Shown here: positions 25,938 through 35,083 of the stretch, piece by piece
Numbering within the stretch: the first letter of the stretch is position 1
Layout of the letters: each line of letters begins with the position of its first letter
Origin: Marmoricola sp.
GTDB lineage: Bacteria; Actinomycetota; Actinomycetes; Propionibacteriales; Nocardioidaceae
NCBI GenBank assembly: GCA_025965195.1
Contig: JAOPXK010000098.1
Coordinates: 21,335 to 85,334, forward strand
Length of the DNA stretch: 64,000 nucleotides
Direction: 5' to 3'
Notes under the pieces: generated by a model
Told to the model about the DNA's origin: nothing
Database searches by the model: none
Seen by the model: only the letters and a program-made list of their open reading frames with translations
Made by a program: the position numbers and the translations under genes

Positions 25938-28031
25938 TCATTGCGCGCTCTCGTCGTCGCGCCGCAGGATCACGGCGTCGACCGCAACCGCCCAGGGCGC
26001 CTGCTTGCCGACCATGACCGGGTTGATCTCCACCTCGGCCACCGTCGGGTCGTCCTCCATCAGATCTTGAACTGCCAGCACAACCTCGGTCACCGTTCGG
26101 ACGCATTCCTCGCTCCAGCGCGCGACGTCCAGGAAGCGCAGCGTCCCGAGCGCCTGCGCCACTGCGGCGCGGGTGAGTGGGCGTGGCAGCAGAATCCGGT
26201 CCTGCATGGCTTCGACGTGTCGGCCCCCGGTGCCCACGACGTACACCGGACCGAACACCGGGTCGCGCCGGGACGCGACGATGAGCTCGTCGCCCGCGGG
26301 GTCGATCATCGCCTGGACGAGGACACGGCCGTGGCCGTGGCCCCTTGCCCTGAAGCCGGCGAGGACCTCGGCGAGGTGCGACCCGTCGCGTACGTCGAGG
26401 ACCACGTTTCCCGCCGCTGCCTTGTGCAGCACACCGGTCTGCAGCAGTTTCACCGCTGCCGGAAACAGGTTGTCCTCCGGCACCGTTGGGGCAGCGAGAT
26501 CGATGACGGCGTGCGGGGCGAACTGCACGCCGTGCCCGGCGAGCAGCTGCATCGCCGTGATGTCGTCGAGAGCCTTCATCGGGAAATCCGCGACGCCGAC
26601 CTTGTCGGGCCGACGAATCTCACCTGTCGAGGACCGGAGCGCGGTGACCTTGTCCAGGACGGCAAGGCGCCGGGCCGCGTCCGCCGGATCGTTCACGGCA
26701 ATCATGCCGAGCGCTCCGAAGTCCTCCCGATCCACGTCGGTGAGCGCGCCAACCGCTGCGACAGCGAGGTCGGTGCCGGCAGCGAACTCACACAACGCGG
26801 CACGCATCGGCGCGAAGCCGACCCGTGACCGCGGGCCGTTGCTCACCACGACCACGACGCCGTCGATGTCCATGCTCTCGGCCGTCAGCTGGAGAAACTT
26901 GCCGAAGGCCTCCGGCTCGGCGGCGACCTGCCCGCCGAGATCAACCGGGTTGCCCGGCGCGCAGAACGGGAGCAGCTCCCGCATCCGTCGCTGGGTCTCG
27001 GCCGGCACCGGCGGCAGCTCGAAGCCGCTGGCGATCAACGCATCTGTCGCGAGCACGCCCAGGCCGCCCGATGTCGTCAGCACCGCGAGGCGCCGGGTAC
27101 GGCGCTCGGTCCGGCGCGGGGCGAGCGAGGCCTGGACGGCCGACACCGCATCGAGCACGGAGTCGGCGCGATAGGCCCCGAGCCGGGCGAACACGGCGTC
27201 ATAGACCGCGTCGTCACCGGCAAGGGCAGCGGTGTGCGAGCGGACCGCCTGCGCTCCGACCTCGGTCCGACCGGCCTTGAGGACGATGACGTTGGTCCCA
27301 CGACTCCGGGCAAGAGCCAGCGCGTCAACGAAGCTCGCTGCTTCCCGGAGGCCTTCGACGTAGACCACGATGGCCTTCGTCTGCTCGTCGGCGGCACAGT
27401 GCAGCAACAGCTCACCGATGCGGATGTCGACCTCGTTGCCCGTGCTGGCGTAGTAGCGAATCCCCAACCCCACCTCACCGAGCAGACCGACCAGATAGGC
27501 ACCCACCGCGCCGCTCTGGCTGATCACGCTCACCGGGCCGGGCATGATCGCGCCTGACATGAAGGCACTGGCCGGACTCGCGATGAGCCCGGTGTGGGCG
27601 TTCACGATCCCGAGGCAGTTCGGGCCCAGCACCCGCAACCCGGAGTCTCCGATGATGTCGCGGAACTGCTGCTCGACGAGCTGACCGTCCCCTCCGATCT
27701 CGGAGTAGCCGGCCGAGAACAGCGACACCGCGCCCACCCCTCGACGCACGCACTCGGCAAGGATCTCCGGAACGGTCTGGGCCGGGGTCAGCACAAGTAC
27801 CTGGTCGATCGGGCCCGGACGAACCTCGGCCAGCGAGGCGGCGCACGGCACTCCGCCGAGGTCCGGCACTCTCGGATTGACGGCCAGCACCTCACCACGG
27901 AAGCCGTTCTCGCGCAGGTACTGCAGGACGCGGCTGCCCGGCGTACCCGGCCTGTCCGTCGCACCAACGATGGCGAGGGAGGTGCTGTCGAGCAACGAGG
28001 CCACGCCGCGGAGGCCCGGAGCGGCGCTCAT
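25938..28031 (-). CDS. NDP-forming acyl-CoA synthetase (acetate-CoA ligase family)
   Basis: 697 residues, a complete single-chain enzyme. It has a CoA-binding Rossmann domain (about 15-125, IVGATDRPGTPGSRVL), succinyl-CoA-ligase-like domains with the phospho-His region RSHTAALAGDD (about 265), and an ATP-grasp domain (about 475-690) with VQAMIDPAGDELIVASRRD and VAEVEINPVMV. It makes acyl-CoA from a carboxylate, CoA and ATP with release of ADP and phosphate. Its ATGA overlap with the upstream dehydrogenase ties it into the operon, suggesting it activates an acid generated or imported for this pathway. Confidence 0.9.
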   Translation of the reverse strand: MSAAPGLRGVASLLDSTSLAIVGATDRPGTPGSRVLQYLRENGFRGEVLAVNPRVPDLGGVPCAASLAEVRPGPIDQVLVLTPAQTVPEILAECVRRGVGAVSLFSAGYSEIGGDGQLVEQQFRDIIGDSGLRVLGPNCLGIVNAHTGLIASPASAFMSGAIMPGPVSVISQSGAVGAYLVGLLGEVGLGIRYYASTGNEVDIRIGELLLHCAADEQTKAIVVYVEGLREAASFVDALALARSRGTNVIVLKAGRTEVGAQAVRSHTAALAGDDAVYDAVFARLGAYRADSVLDAVSAVQASLAPRRTERRTRRLAVLTTSGGLGVLATDALIASGFELPPVPAETQRRMRELLPFCAPGNPVDLGGQVAAEPEAFGKFLQLTAESMDIDGVVVVVSNGPRSRVGFAPMRAALCEFAAGTDLAVAAVGALTDVDREDFGALGMIAVNDPADAARRLAVLDKVTALRSSTGEIRRPDKVGVADFPMKALDDITAMQLLAGHGVQFAPHAVIDLAAPTVPEDNLFPAAVKLLQTGVLHKAAAGNVVLDVRDGSHLAEVLAGFRARGHGHGRVLVQAMIDPAGDELIVASRRDPVFGPVYVVGTGGRHVEAMQDRILLPRPLTRAAVAQALGTLRFLDVARWSEECVRTVTEVVLAVQDLMEDDPTVAEVEINPVMVGKQAPWAVAVDAVILRRDDESAQ

Positions 28032-29161
28032 GCGCTCTTCCGAAGCAGTCGGCCGAGATCCTCGACGGCGATGCCGTCAACGGCGGCATCGAAGAGGGCG
28101 GACTTGTACCAGTAGTGCAGCCGCTGCTCCCAGGTGAAACCCATACCGCCATGGCACTGGATCGCGGACTCGCAGACGTTGCGGTACATCTCGGAGCAGA
28201 AGATGCGGCTCGAGAGAACCATCTCGGTCGAGTCCTGGTGACCTTGCGCGACCTGCCACGCGGCGTAGCTCGCGATCGAACGGGCGGCTTCGATCGAGGT
28301 GGCCATGTCGGCGATCCGGTGCTTGAGGGCCTGGAAGGAGCCGACCGGAACTCCGAACTGGGTCCGTTGGGTCACATAGGCGACTGTCTTCTCGAGCAGT
28401 AGCTGCGCTGCACCGATGGCCTTGCCGTCCAGCACGAGGAGGTAGGACCTCAGCGCCTCCGCCAGGACGGCCGCCATCGGTTCGCCGTCAGCAGCCGTCG
28501 TGGCGACATCTGCGGCCGGCACCGAGACGTCGGTGACCACGACGGTGGCGCAGGTCCGGCCGGGATCGATCGACCGGGTGGAGACGGTGGCAACGCCCGC
28601 CTGGTCCAGCGGAATGCGAGCAAGAGCCCACGTCGCACCGAGGCTGACCGGTAGGTAGAGCGTGCGGGCCGAGGCCGCGAACTGGACCGAGGGAACACTT
28701 CCGGACAGCGACAGGGTGCCGTCGGCTGTGGTGTCGACGGTCAGCCCTCCGGGCCGTGGCGCCCCGGCCCGGATCAGAGCCAGCGCCGGCTCGATCGTGA
28801 CCGCAGGCAGATCGTCGACGAAGGTGGAGTCGTCGAGGACCGGCCCGAATCCAGCCAGCCGATGGAGCACCGGCAGCAGGAATCCGGTGACCAGCTCGAC
28901 TGGCGCAGGCACCAGGGCGCGACCGAACTCCTCACCCATGTGGACCCCGGAGATCGGCCATGCGGAGACCTCGTCGCCGTCGCTGGACATGGCGGCCACA
29001 TCGAGCCAGCCGCTGCCAGCCAGCTGGTTCCAGAGCGAGCCGTCGAATCCGCTGTCGCTCGAGCAGATCTGCTCGTAGCCGGACTCGGTGATCGTCCTGG
29101 AGAGGAACGACCTCAACGAGGAGCGCATCTGCAGTTCCTCGTCGGTCAAGGTGTATCGCAC
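28028..29161 (-). CDS. Acyl-CoA dehydrogenase, second subunit-like protein
   Basis: 377 residues from GTG 29161; longer in-frame translation upstream has no family character. N-terminal YTLTDEELQMRSSLRSFL and the C-terminal AIQCHGGMGFTWEQRLHYWYK are typical. The latter is the pattern of the partner subunit in mycobacterial steroid-type dehydrogenases. FAD-binding motifs of the middle domain are weak. It lies 43 nt downstream of another dehydrogenase, so a mixed alpha2-beta2 enzyme is likely. The expected reaction is alpha,beta-oxidation of an acyl-CoA. Confidence 0.88.
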   Translation of the reverse strand: MRYTLTDEELQMRSSLRSFLSRTITESGYEQICSSDSGFDGSLWNQLAGSGWLDVAAMSSDGDEVSAWPISGVHMGEEFGRALVPAPVELVTGFLLPVLHRLAGFGPVLDDSTFVDDLPAVTIEPALALIRAGAPRPGGLTVDTTADGTLSLSGSVPSVQFAASARTLYLPVSLGATWALARIPLDQAGVATVSTRSIDPGRTCATVVVTDVSVPAADVATTAADGEPMAAVLAEALRSYLLVLDGKAIGAAQLLLEKTVAYVTQRTQFGVPVGSFQALKHRIADMATSIEAARSIASYAAWQVAQGHQDSTEMVLSSRIFCSEMYRNVCESAIQCHGGMGFTWEQRLHYWYKSALFDAAVDGIAVEDLGRLLRKSA

Positions 29162-29204
29162 AGCTAACCGTCGCAATCGTCGTCGGAGGGGTGGTGGGCT
29201 CGTG

Positions 29205-30389
29205 TCAGCGTGGCCCGGAGGCAGGCAGACCGAGGGACTTGGCGATGATGTTCCGCTGGACCTCGGACGTGCCGCCGTAGATCGTGCCGGCGCGGCTCCG
29301 GAGCAGCCGGTCCTGCCAGACGGCGAAGGGGGCGACATCGCTCGCCCCGTCTGCGCCGAAGGCTTCGACCAGCGCACTGAGGAAGCGTTGGTAACCCTCG
29401 CTCCAGATCAGCTTGGACATCGAGGCGAGGACTCCGACGCTGGCTCCCTCCGCGGTCAGCGCGAGGATCCGGTGAGCCATCGCATCAACCACGCGGGCGT
29501 CGATGTGCGCCGCGACCATCGAGTCAGGCACCGCGTCAACACCCGCACTCGGACCGTCGTCCCAGGTGCCCATCAGGTCCTCGAGCCCCTTGGTCTGCTC
29601 CTGCTTGAACGTGAGTGCCCGCTCGATCAGACGAGGCCCGCGCTCGTTGGACAGCGCGAAGTTGGCAACCTGCCAACCGTCTCCGACCGGGCCGATGACG
29701 TCGCAGTCCTGGGCGGTCGCATCGGTGAGGAAGAGTTCGTTGAACTCAGATGAGCCGGTGATGTTGCGCAGCGGCCGGACGTCGACACCGGGTTGGTGCA
29801 TCGGCATCAGCATCATGCTGATCCCCTCGTGACGTTTGCTTCCCTGGCCGGTGCGAGCGAGCACGTAGCACCAGTCGGCGTACTGTCCGCGCGACGTCCA
29901 CAGCTTCTGACCATTGATCCGGTAGACACCGTCGCCTGGATCGTGGGTGGCGGTCGTCGCCAGGCCGGCCAGGTCTGAGCCTGCGGCGGGTTCGGAGAAG
30001 CCCTGACACCAGAGCTCGTCGTGGGCGAGCATCGGCGGAAGGAACCGTTCCTTCTGCTCGACCGTGCCGTACTTCATGATCGTCGGTGCCAGGATGCCGA
30101 TCGCATTGGAGTTCATCGGCTCCGGTGCGCCGCAGCGAACGAGCTCCTCGCAGTACGCCGTCAGTTCCTCGGTGCCCAGTCCCAGACCACCGTGCGCGAC
30201 CGGCCACGAAGGTCCGGCCCAGCCACCGGCGTGCAGCAGCCGCCCCCATGCCCGACGTACTTCCACGACCTCGTCGAAGGTCGATCCGTGCATCGAGTAG
30301 TTGCGCCACTCCTCGGGAAGCTCGGCATCCAGCCACTCCACGAATCGGGCCCGAAACTTCTCCGCGGCAGGCGAGAGAGCGAAGTCCAC
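29205..30389 (-). CDS. Acyl-CoA dehydrogenase, FAD-binding subunit-like
   Basis: 394 residues and first gene of the operon. WCQGFSEPAAGSDLAGLATTA and INGQKLWTSRGQYADWCYVLAR are the standard FAD/substrate-domain motifs. The C-terminal RAGTIYGGTSEVQRNIIAK has Gly at the position where medium-chain dehydrogenases carry the catalytic Glu (YEGT), a feature shared with many bacterial FadE enzymes whose base lies elsewhere. It probably pairs with the next gene. An imperfect inverted repeat lies 37 nt upstream of its ATG. Confidence 0.9.
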   Translation of the reverse strand: MDFALSPAAEKFRARFVEWLDAELPEEWRNYSMHGSTFDEVVEVRRAWGRLLHAGGWAGPSWPVAHGGLGLGTEELTAYCEELVRCGAPEPMNSNAIGILAPTIMKYGTVEQKERFLPPMLAHDELWCQGFSEPAAGSDLAGLATTATHDPGDGVYRINGQKLWTSRGQYADWCYVLARTGQGSKRHEGISMMLMPMHQPGVDVRPLRNITGSSEFNELFLTDATAQDCDVIGPVGDGWQVANFALSNERGPRLIERALTFKQEQTKGLEDLMGTWDDGPSAGVDAVPDSMVAAHIDARVVDAMAHRILALTAEGASVGVLASMSKLIWSEGYQRFLSALVEAFGADGASDVAPFAVWQDRLLRSRAGTIYGGTSEVQRNIIAKSLGLPASGPR

Positions 30390-30425
30390 GCCGATCCCCC
30401 TAGTCTCCGGTTTTGCGACCTTCCT

Positions 30426-30446
30426 TGTGTTCGCAAAGCGTACACA
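30426..30446. promoter_or_regulatory. Inverted repeat upstream of the catabolic operon
   Basis: TGTGTTCGCA and AGCGTACACA around a single A match at 8 of 10 positions. It lies about 37 nt before the first dehydrogenase start and is a candidate regulator site. It does not clearly match the CCGCACA half-sites of the IclR region. Confidence 0.4.
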
Positions 30447-30601
30447 GTGATCGCCTTGCGCACGTTACGCGCGACAGCCGTCTGCGGTCAAGTGGGCCGG
30501 CTCGCTGAATCCGCCGTCGCCAAAGTTGCCGAGCCGAAGCCGTGGATGCCGGCGTACGGACCAGGTCCGCGCGGCACGCGCCGGGATCCGGAAGAGTGTT
30601 G

Positions 30602-31408
30602 CTAGGCGCGTTCGGGCGCGCGATTGGTACCGATCCGAAGGTCCGCCTCTATCTGCCCGGCGGTCTTCAGGAGGGCCGGAAGGAACTGCTGCCGCACGGT
30701 GGCGAGCGGGGTGCGACTGGCGTGCGAGGAGACGTTCGCGGACGCCGCCACCCGGCCTGAGCCATCGCGAATCGGTACGGCGACAGACCGCAGACCCTCT
30801 TCCAGCTCCTGATCCACGATCGACCAGCCCTGCCGGCGCACCCGGGCGATCTCCGCGCGTAGCGACTCCGTATCGACCAGCGTCCGCGGGGCGTGCTGCA
30901 CCAGGACCGCGCTCTCGAAGTACTGGTCCAGCTCGTCGTCATCCAACGCGGCGAGCAGCACCCGCCCCATGGAGGTGGCATGCGCAGGGAACCGGGTCCC
31001 GACACTGATCGCCACGGTCATGATGCGTGCGGTCGGGATCCGGGCGATGTAGATGATGTCGCCGCCATCGAGGACGGATATCGAGCAGGACTCGTGGAGC
31101 TCACTGACGAGCTGCTCCATGTGCGGTTCAGCCACCTGGGTGAGCGAGAAGCTGGACAGGTACGCGTAGCCGAGCTCGAGCACGCGTGGCGTCAGCGAGA
31201 ACAGTCGTCCCTCGAGGCGTGCGTAGCCGAGATCGACCAGAGTCAGCAGGAACCGTCGAGCCGCCGCGCGGGTGAGCCCGGAGTTGCGCGCCACTTCGGC
31301 AAGGCTCAGCGCGGGCTGTTCGGCGCTGAACGAGCGGATGACCGAGAACCCGCGCTCGAGAGACTGCACGAAGTGCACGCCGCGACCTGGGTCGGCAGGT
31401 TCTGGCAT
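30602..31408 (-). CDS. IclR-family transcriptional regulator
   Basis: 268 residues. The N-terminal winged helix (about 12-75: FVQSLERGFSVIRSF, LTRAAARRFLLTLVDLGY) is followed by the effector-binding IclR domain (SISVLDGGDIIYIARIP, FPAHATSMGRVLLAAL, VASANVSSHASRT). ATG 31408 has AGGAGGG five nt upstream. It lies between the eleven-gene operon and the divergent tandem CaiB gene and faces a long palindrome at 31437. It is the obvious local regulator of the island, probably responding to a pathway acid or its CoA ester. Confidence 0.92.
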   Translation of the reverse strand: MPEPADPGRGVHFVQSLERGFSVIRSFSAEQPALSLAEVARNSGLTRAAARRFLLTLVDLGYARLEGRLFSLTPRVLELGYAYLSSFSLTQVAEPHMEQLVSELHESCSISVLDGGDIIYIARIPTARIMTVAISVGTRFPAHATSMGRVLLAALDDDELDQYFESAVLVQHAPRTLVDTESLRAEIARVRRQGWSIVDQELEEGLRSVAVPIRDGSGRVAASANVSSHASRTPLATVRQQFLPALLKTAGQIEADLRIGTNRAPERA

Positions 31409-31436
31409 TACGCCCTCCTGCGAAAACTCGTGAGTG

Positions 31437-31468
31437 TGCGGTTAGTGAACGGACGCTCACTATCCGCA
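31437..31468. promoter_or_regulatory. Candidate IclR operator
   Basis: TGCGGTTAGTGA and TCACTATCCGCA are inverted with an 8-nt spacer and match at 11 of 12 positions. It sits 29 nt from the IclR start in the divergent promoter region. The half-site TAnCCGCACA recurs upstream of the CoA-transferase at 38940. Confidence 0.65.
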
Positions 31469-31602
31469 CAGGTTAGCGACATTCGGCGATTCCGGTCAAG
31501 GACGGTTGACCACTGGACGCCGCACGAACTACCGTTCGCGTAGTGCCCAACTGTTCGTCTACCGCACACACCGGAATGTACGCGAGGGGAAGAAACGGTC
31601 CC

Positions 31603-33819
31603 ATGAATTCCCGACTTCGTGTAGTCGATGCGTCGGAATCGGTCGCAGGACAGTTCTGCGGCAAGCTCTTCGCGGAGTCCGGTGCAACTGTCGCGCTCGC
31701 CGAGCCCCCGCCCGGCTCGGTGCTGCGCGCCCGACCATCCCTGTTCGCGTATCTGAACTCCGCCAAGCGTGCGACGCGGCAGGAGCTGCCCGTTGACACC
31801 CTCGAGACAACTGACGTATTGATCCTCTCCGCTGCGTCCACCTTCGAGCTCGGTGCCCGTGTCCCGTCCGGTCTCATCGTCTGCACGATCACTGAGTTCG
31901 GAGCAGGGCCACGTGCCTCGTGGTCCGGGTCCGAGCTGATCCACCAGGCGCTGTCCGGGCTGGCCTACACGACCGGCGAACGCGGTCGGGATCCTCTTTA
32001 CGGCTTCGGCCAGCGTGCGTACTACTCGGCAGGCGCGGCCGCCTTCGCCACCTCGATGGCGGCGGTGATCGAGCGAACCTCGTCCGGTTCAGGTCAGGAC
32101 GTCGAGGTTTCGGTGGCCGAGACGGCAGCCAGCATGGCGATGAACATGGTGGCCCAGCACGAGTACAACGGCACCTACTCCCGCCGATCCGAGTACCCGG
32201 GCCCGCTGGCCAAGCTCCGCTGCGGCGATGGCTGGATCGTCGTGTTCGTGACACCCGGTCGATGGCCCGGAGTCTGTGCCGCCTTCGGAATGCAGGAGTT
32301 GCGCGATGATCCCCGGTTCGCGACGGGCGCGGCCCTCATCGAGAACTGGACGAGCGCCACCGCTGCGATGGCGGCTGCGGTGGCCACCGACCACGTGCAG
32401 GAGCTCGTACGCCGCGGCCAGGCCGCAGGCTTCGCGGTCGCTGCTGTCCTGGATGTCGCCGGCGTTCTCGACGCGATGGAGCCGGAGCAACGAGCTCGTT
32501 GGGAGCAGATCAGCGCCCCGCCGCTGGACGACGCCGTACTTCTCGACGTCGCAGGGCAGGGGCGGTCGTCCTCGTCGCGGATCACGCGCAGCCGTGCCCG
32601 CGGTCCCGCCCAGAGCCAGCGACCTGCACCACTCAAGGGCCTGCGCGTCCTCGAGCTCACGACCGCGTGGGCAGGGCCGATGACCGGTCGCTCGTTGGCG
32701 TTCCTCGGTGCTGAAGTCATCAAGGTCGAGTCCCGGGCGAGCATCGACGCCTGGCGAGGACCGCTGGAAGGCGGCGACGTACGCCGATATCCGGGCCTGG
32801 TCCGTGGCGCTCGTCCCTATGACCGCAGTGCCACGTTCAACAGCCAGAACACCGACAAGCGATCGGTCGAGCTCGACCTCAAGAGCGCGGACGGCCTGAC
32901 GGCCATGCGGCACCTCGTCGAGCGCAGCGACGTGCTCATCTGCAACATCGCGCCCGGCGCGCTCACCCGTCTGGGCCTGGACTACCCCGGCCTGGTGAAG
33001 CTCAACGCGGGACTGGTGCTGCTGGAGATCACCGGCTTCGGAGCATCCGGGGCGATGTCACGTCACGTGGCCGTCGGTCCGACGGTCGAGGCGAGCGCCG
33101 GCATGATGACCCTGCTCGGCTACGGCGACGGCATCCCGCAGAACACCGGGGGCGCCTATCTGGATCCGGTGGCCGCGCTTGTCGGCACGGGCGCGGTGCT
33201 CTCCGCGTTGGCCGGTCGGGCCGGTAGCGGGCACGGCGCGCACATCGAGCTCAGCCTCCGTGAGCTCGCGCTGTCCTGGATCGGTGAGTACCTCGTCGAG
33301 TCGCTCGCGACAGGGCGGAAGGCGCCGGCTCTCGGCAACCGCGCGCCCGATGCCGCACCCCACGGCGTCTACCGGTGCGCCGGGGACGACGAGTGGATCG
33401 GGATCGCAGTGACGAACGATGCGCAGTGGCAGGCGTTGTGTGGCGTCCTGGGCCGCATCGACCTGGCCGAGGACCCGCTGTTGATGACAGCGAGCGGCCG
33501 CCACGCCGAGCACGAGAGGATCGACGCGGAGATCCGCAGCTGGTGCCTCGGGCGCGACAAGCACCTCGCAGCAGATCAGCTCCAGGCCGCCGGCATCGCG
33601 GCCGCCGGTCTCGCGACCGGCGCCGATCTCGCCAGCGACCCGCACCTCATCGCACGTGGCTTCCTGCACGAGCTCCATCACCCCGAGACGGGGATCCACC
33701 GTTACCCGGGCCTGCCGTACCGACTGCTCGACTCGCCCGGATCGGTCTCCCGGGCAGCGCCAACCCTGGGACAGGACAACGCCTACGTGCTGCAGGATCT
33801 GCTGGCTCAGCGCCCGTAG
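31603..33819 (+). CDS. Tandem-domain CaiB/BaiF CoA-transferase-like protein
   Basis: 738 residues from ATG 31603, made of two family III repeats. The first (about 1-335) is degenerate at its N-terminus (RVVDASESVAGQFCGKLF). The second (about 345-735) starts canonically (GLRVLELTTAWAGPMTGRSL, then LGAEVIKVES). Where the sister protein at 23757 has IDNSMMD, the halves read VEVSVAE and IELSLRE, so both candidate catalytic aspartates are Glu in both halves. A single-chain pseudo-dimer is possible, perhaps a racemase or a transferase with changed chemistry. It is divergent from iclR and ends at a shared terminator with the importer operon. Confidence 0.88.
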   Translation: MNSRLRVVDASESVAGQFCGKLFAESGATVALAEPPPGSVLRARPSLFAYLNSAKRATRQELPVDTLETTDVLILSAASTFELGARVPSGLIVCTITEFGAGPRASWSGSELIHQALSGLAYTTGERGRDPLYGFGQRAYYSAGAAAFATSMAAVIERTSSGSGQDVEVSVAETAASMAMNMVAQHEYNGTYSRRSEYPGPLAKLRCGDGWIVVFVTPGRWPGVCAAFGMQELRDDPRFATGAALIENWTSATAAMAAAVATDHVQELVRRGQAAGFAVAAVLDVAGVLDAMEPEQRARWEQISAPPLDDAVLLDVAGQGRSSSSRITRSRARGPAQSQRPAPLKGLRVLELTTAWAGPMTGRSLAFLGAEVIKVESRASIDAWRGPLEGGDVRRYPGLVRGARPYDRSATFNSQNTDKRSVELDLKSADGLTAMRHLVERSDVLICNIAPGALTRLGLDYPGLVKLNAGLVLLEITGFGASGAMSRHVAVGPTVEASAGMMTLLGYGDGIPQNTGGAYLDPVAALVGTGAVLSALAGRAGSGHGAHIELSLRELALSWIGEYLVESLATGRKAPALGNRAPDAAPHGVYRCAGDDEWIGIAVTNDAQWQALCGVLGRIDLAEDPLLMTASGRHAEHERIDAEIRSWCLGRDKHLAADQLQAAGIAAAGLATGADLASDPHLIARGFLHELHHPETGIHRYPGLPYRLLDSPGSVSRAAPTLGQDNAYVLQDLLAQRP

Positions 33820-33831
33820 CGCTCAGCCCAA

Positions 33832-33870
33832 GGAGCGGTTCGCCGACGGGGGACGCCGACGAACCGCTCC
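33832..33870. terminator. Terminator between convergent tandem-CaiB and ABC importer genes
   Basis: An 11-bp perfect stem GGAGCGGTTCG/CGAACCGCTCC with a 17-nt loop. No strong T-run follows on either strand. Confidence 0.65.
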
Positions 33871-33906
33871 GGTCACTGAGGTCGTGTCACTCTCAGCGGG
33901 TCGCGG

Positions 33907-35073
33907 TCACGACCCACAGGTGACGTCGCCGATCGGCGCCAGCACCCCCGACTTGACCTGGAGGGCCTGCTCACACCCATACGGGTTGTGCTTCGTCGGT
34001 GACATCGTCGCCTGCCCGATGAACACGCCCGAGCTGATGTTCGTCGCATTCAACGCGCTCAGGAAGCTGCTTCGCGTCAGGTCCTTGCCAGCCGCCTTGA
34101 GCGCTGCGACCACGATCTGACCGACCGCGAGGCCCTCCTGTGAGAGCGGTCCAGGTGTGATGCTCGGTGCGTACTGCTTCAGGATGTCGTTGGCCTTGAC
34201 GACCTCGGGATCCGCCGGGTCGGTCTTGAAGCCGGTGACCGTGACGACGCCATCGGCCTGTGCACCCGCGGTCGACAAGAAGCTCGAGTCGACGGATGCG
34301 TTGTTGGAGATGAACGGGACCTGCCAGTTCTGGCCACGCGCCTCGGAGACGGCGAGGGCGAGGTACTTGGGTACGCCGTTGAAGATGATCACCTGGGCGC
34401 CGGCGTTCTTCAGGGCCACGATCTGTGACGAGAGATCGGGATCGGTGAGAAGGAACGTGCTCTGCTTGACCAGAAGCGACCCGAACGCAGGCGTCAGCAG
34501 GGACAGCTCGTTCGTTGCCGAGTCGTTGTTCTCGGCCAGGAATCCGACCTTCTTACCCGGGTAGGTCGCCTTCACGTAGGCGATCTGCTCGTTGATGTCG
34601 GCGTCGAGTGGCGCCAGTCCCTCGAAGATGTAGGGCAGGATCGGGCTGACCATCGTGGGGTCACCGCTCGCCATGATCGACGGCACCTTCTCGGTGTTCA
34701 GTCGCTGATAGACGGCCTGGCTGGTCTTGGTCCCGACGTTGCCGGTGATTGCGAAGACCTTGTCCTGGGTCACGAGCTTCTCGGTCTGAGGAACGGTCTT
34801 GCTCGGGTCGTAGGCGTCGTCGAGGACCGTGAAGTCGATCTTCCGTCCGTTGATACCACCCGCGGCATTGGTGTAGTCGAAGTAGGCCTTGATGCCGGTC
34901 GTGACATCGCCGAAGCTCGCCGACGCGCCGGACTGCGGCGACACGGCACCGAGGTGAATCGTCGTGGACGTGACACCGTCCTCGGACGAGCTGCCCGCCT
35001 TCTTGCTGCTACAGCCGGCGAGAGCCACTGCTGTGACCGCGACGAGGCAGATGAGTGCTTGTTTCCTGGGCAT
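33907..35073 (-). CDS. Branched-chain-type ABC transporter substrate-binding lipoprotein
   Basis: 388 residues. A lipoprotein signal peptide ends in LAGC with the lipidated cysteine at C21. The mature protein starts with IHLGAVSPQSGASASFGD, the periplasmic-binding-protein (Peripla_BP_6) pattern for amino and aromatic or short carboxylic acids. It is last in the five-gene importer operon (gap of 10 nt). It captures the substrate outside the membrane. The neighbourhood suggests an organic acid rather than leucine. Confidence 0.92.
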   Translation of the reverse strand: MPRKQALICLVAVTAVALAGCSSKKAGSSSEDGVTSTTIHLGAVSPQSGASASFGDVTTGIKAYFDYTNAAGGINGRKIDFTVLDDAYDPSKTVPQTEKLVTQDKVFAITGNVGTKTSQAVYQRLNTEKVPSIMASGDPTMVSPILPYIFEGLAPLDADINEQIAYVKATYPGKKVGFLAENNDSATNELSLLTPAFGSLLVKQSTFLLTDPDLSSQIVALKNAGAQVIIFNGVPKYLALAVSEARGQNWQVPFISNNASVDSSFLSTAGAQADGVVTVTGFKTDPADPEVVKANDILKQYAPSITPGPLSQEGLAVGQIVVAALKAAGKDLTRSSFLSALNATNISSGVFIGQATMSPTKHNPYGCEQALQVKSGVLAPIGDVTCGS

Positions 35074-35083
35074 GCAGTACTCC

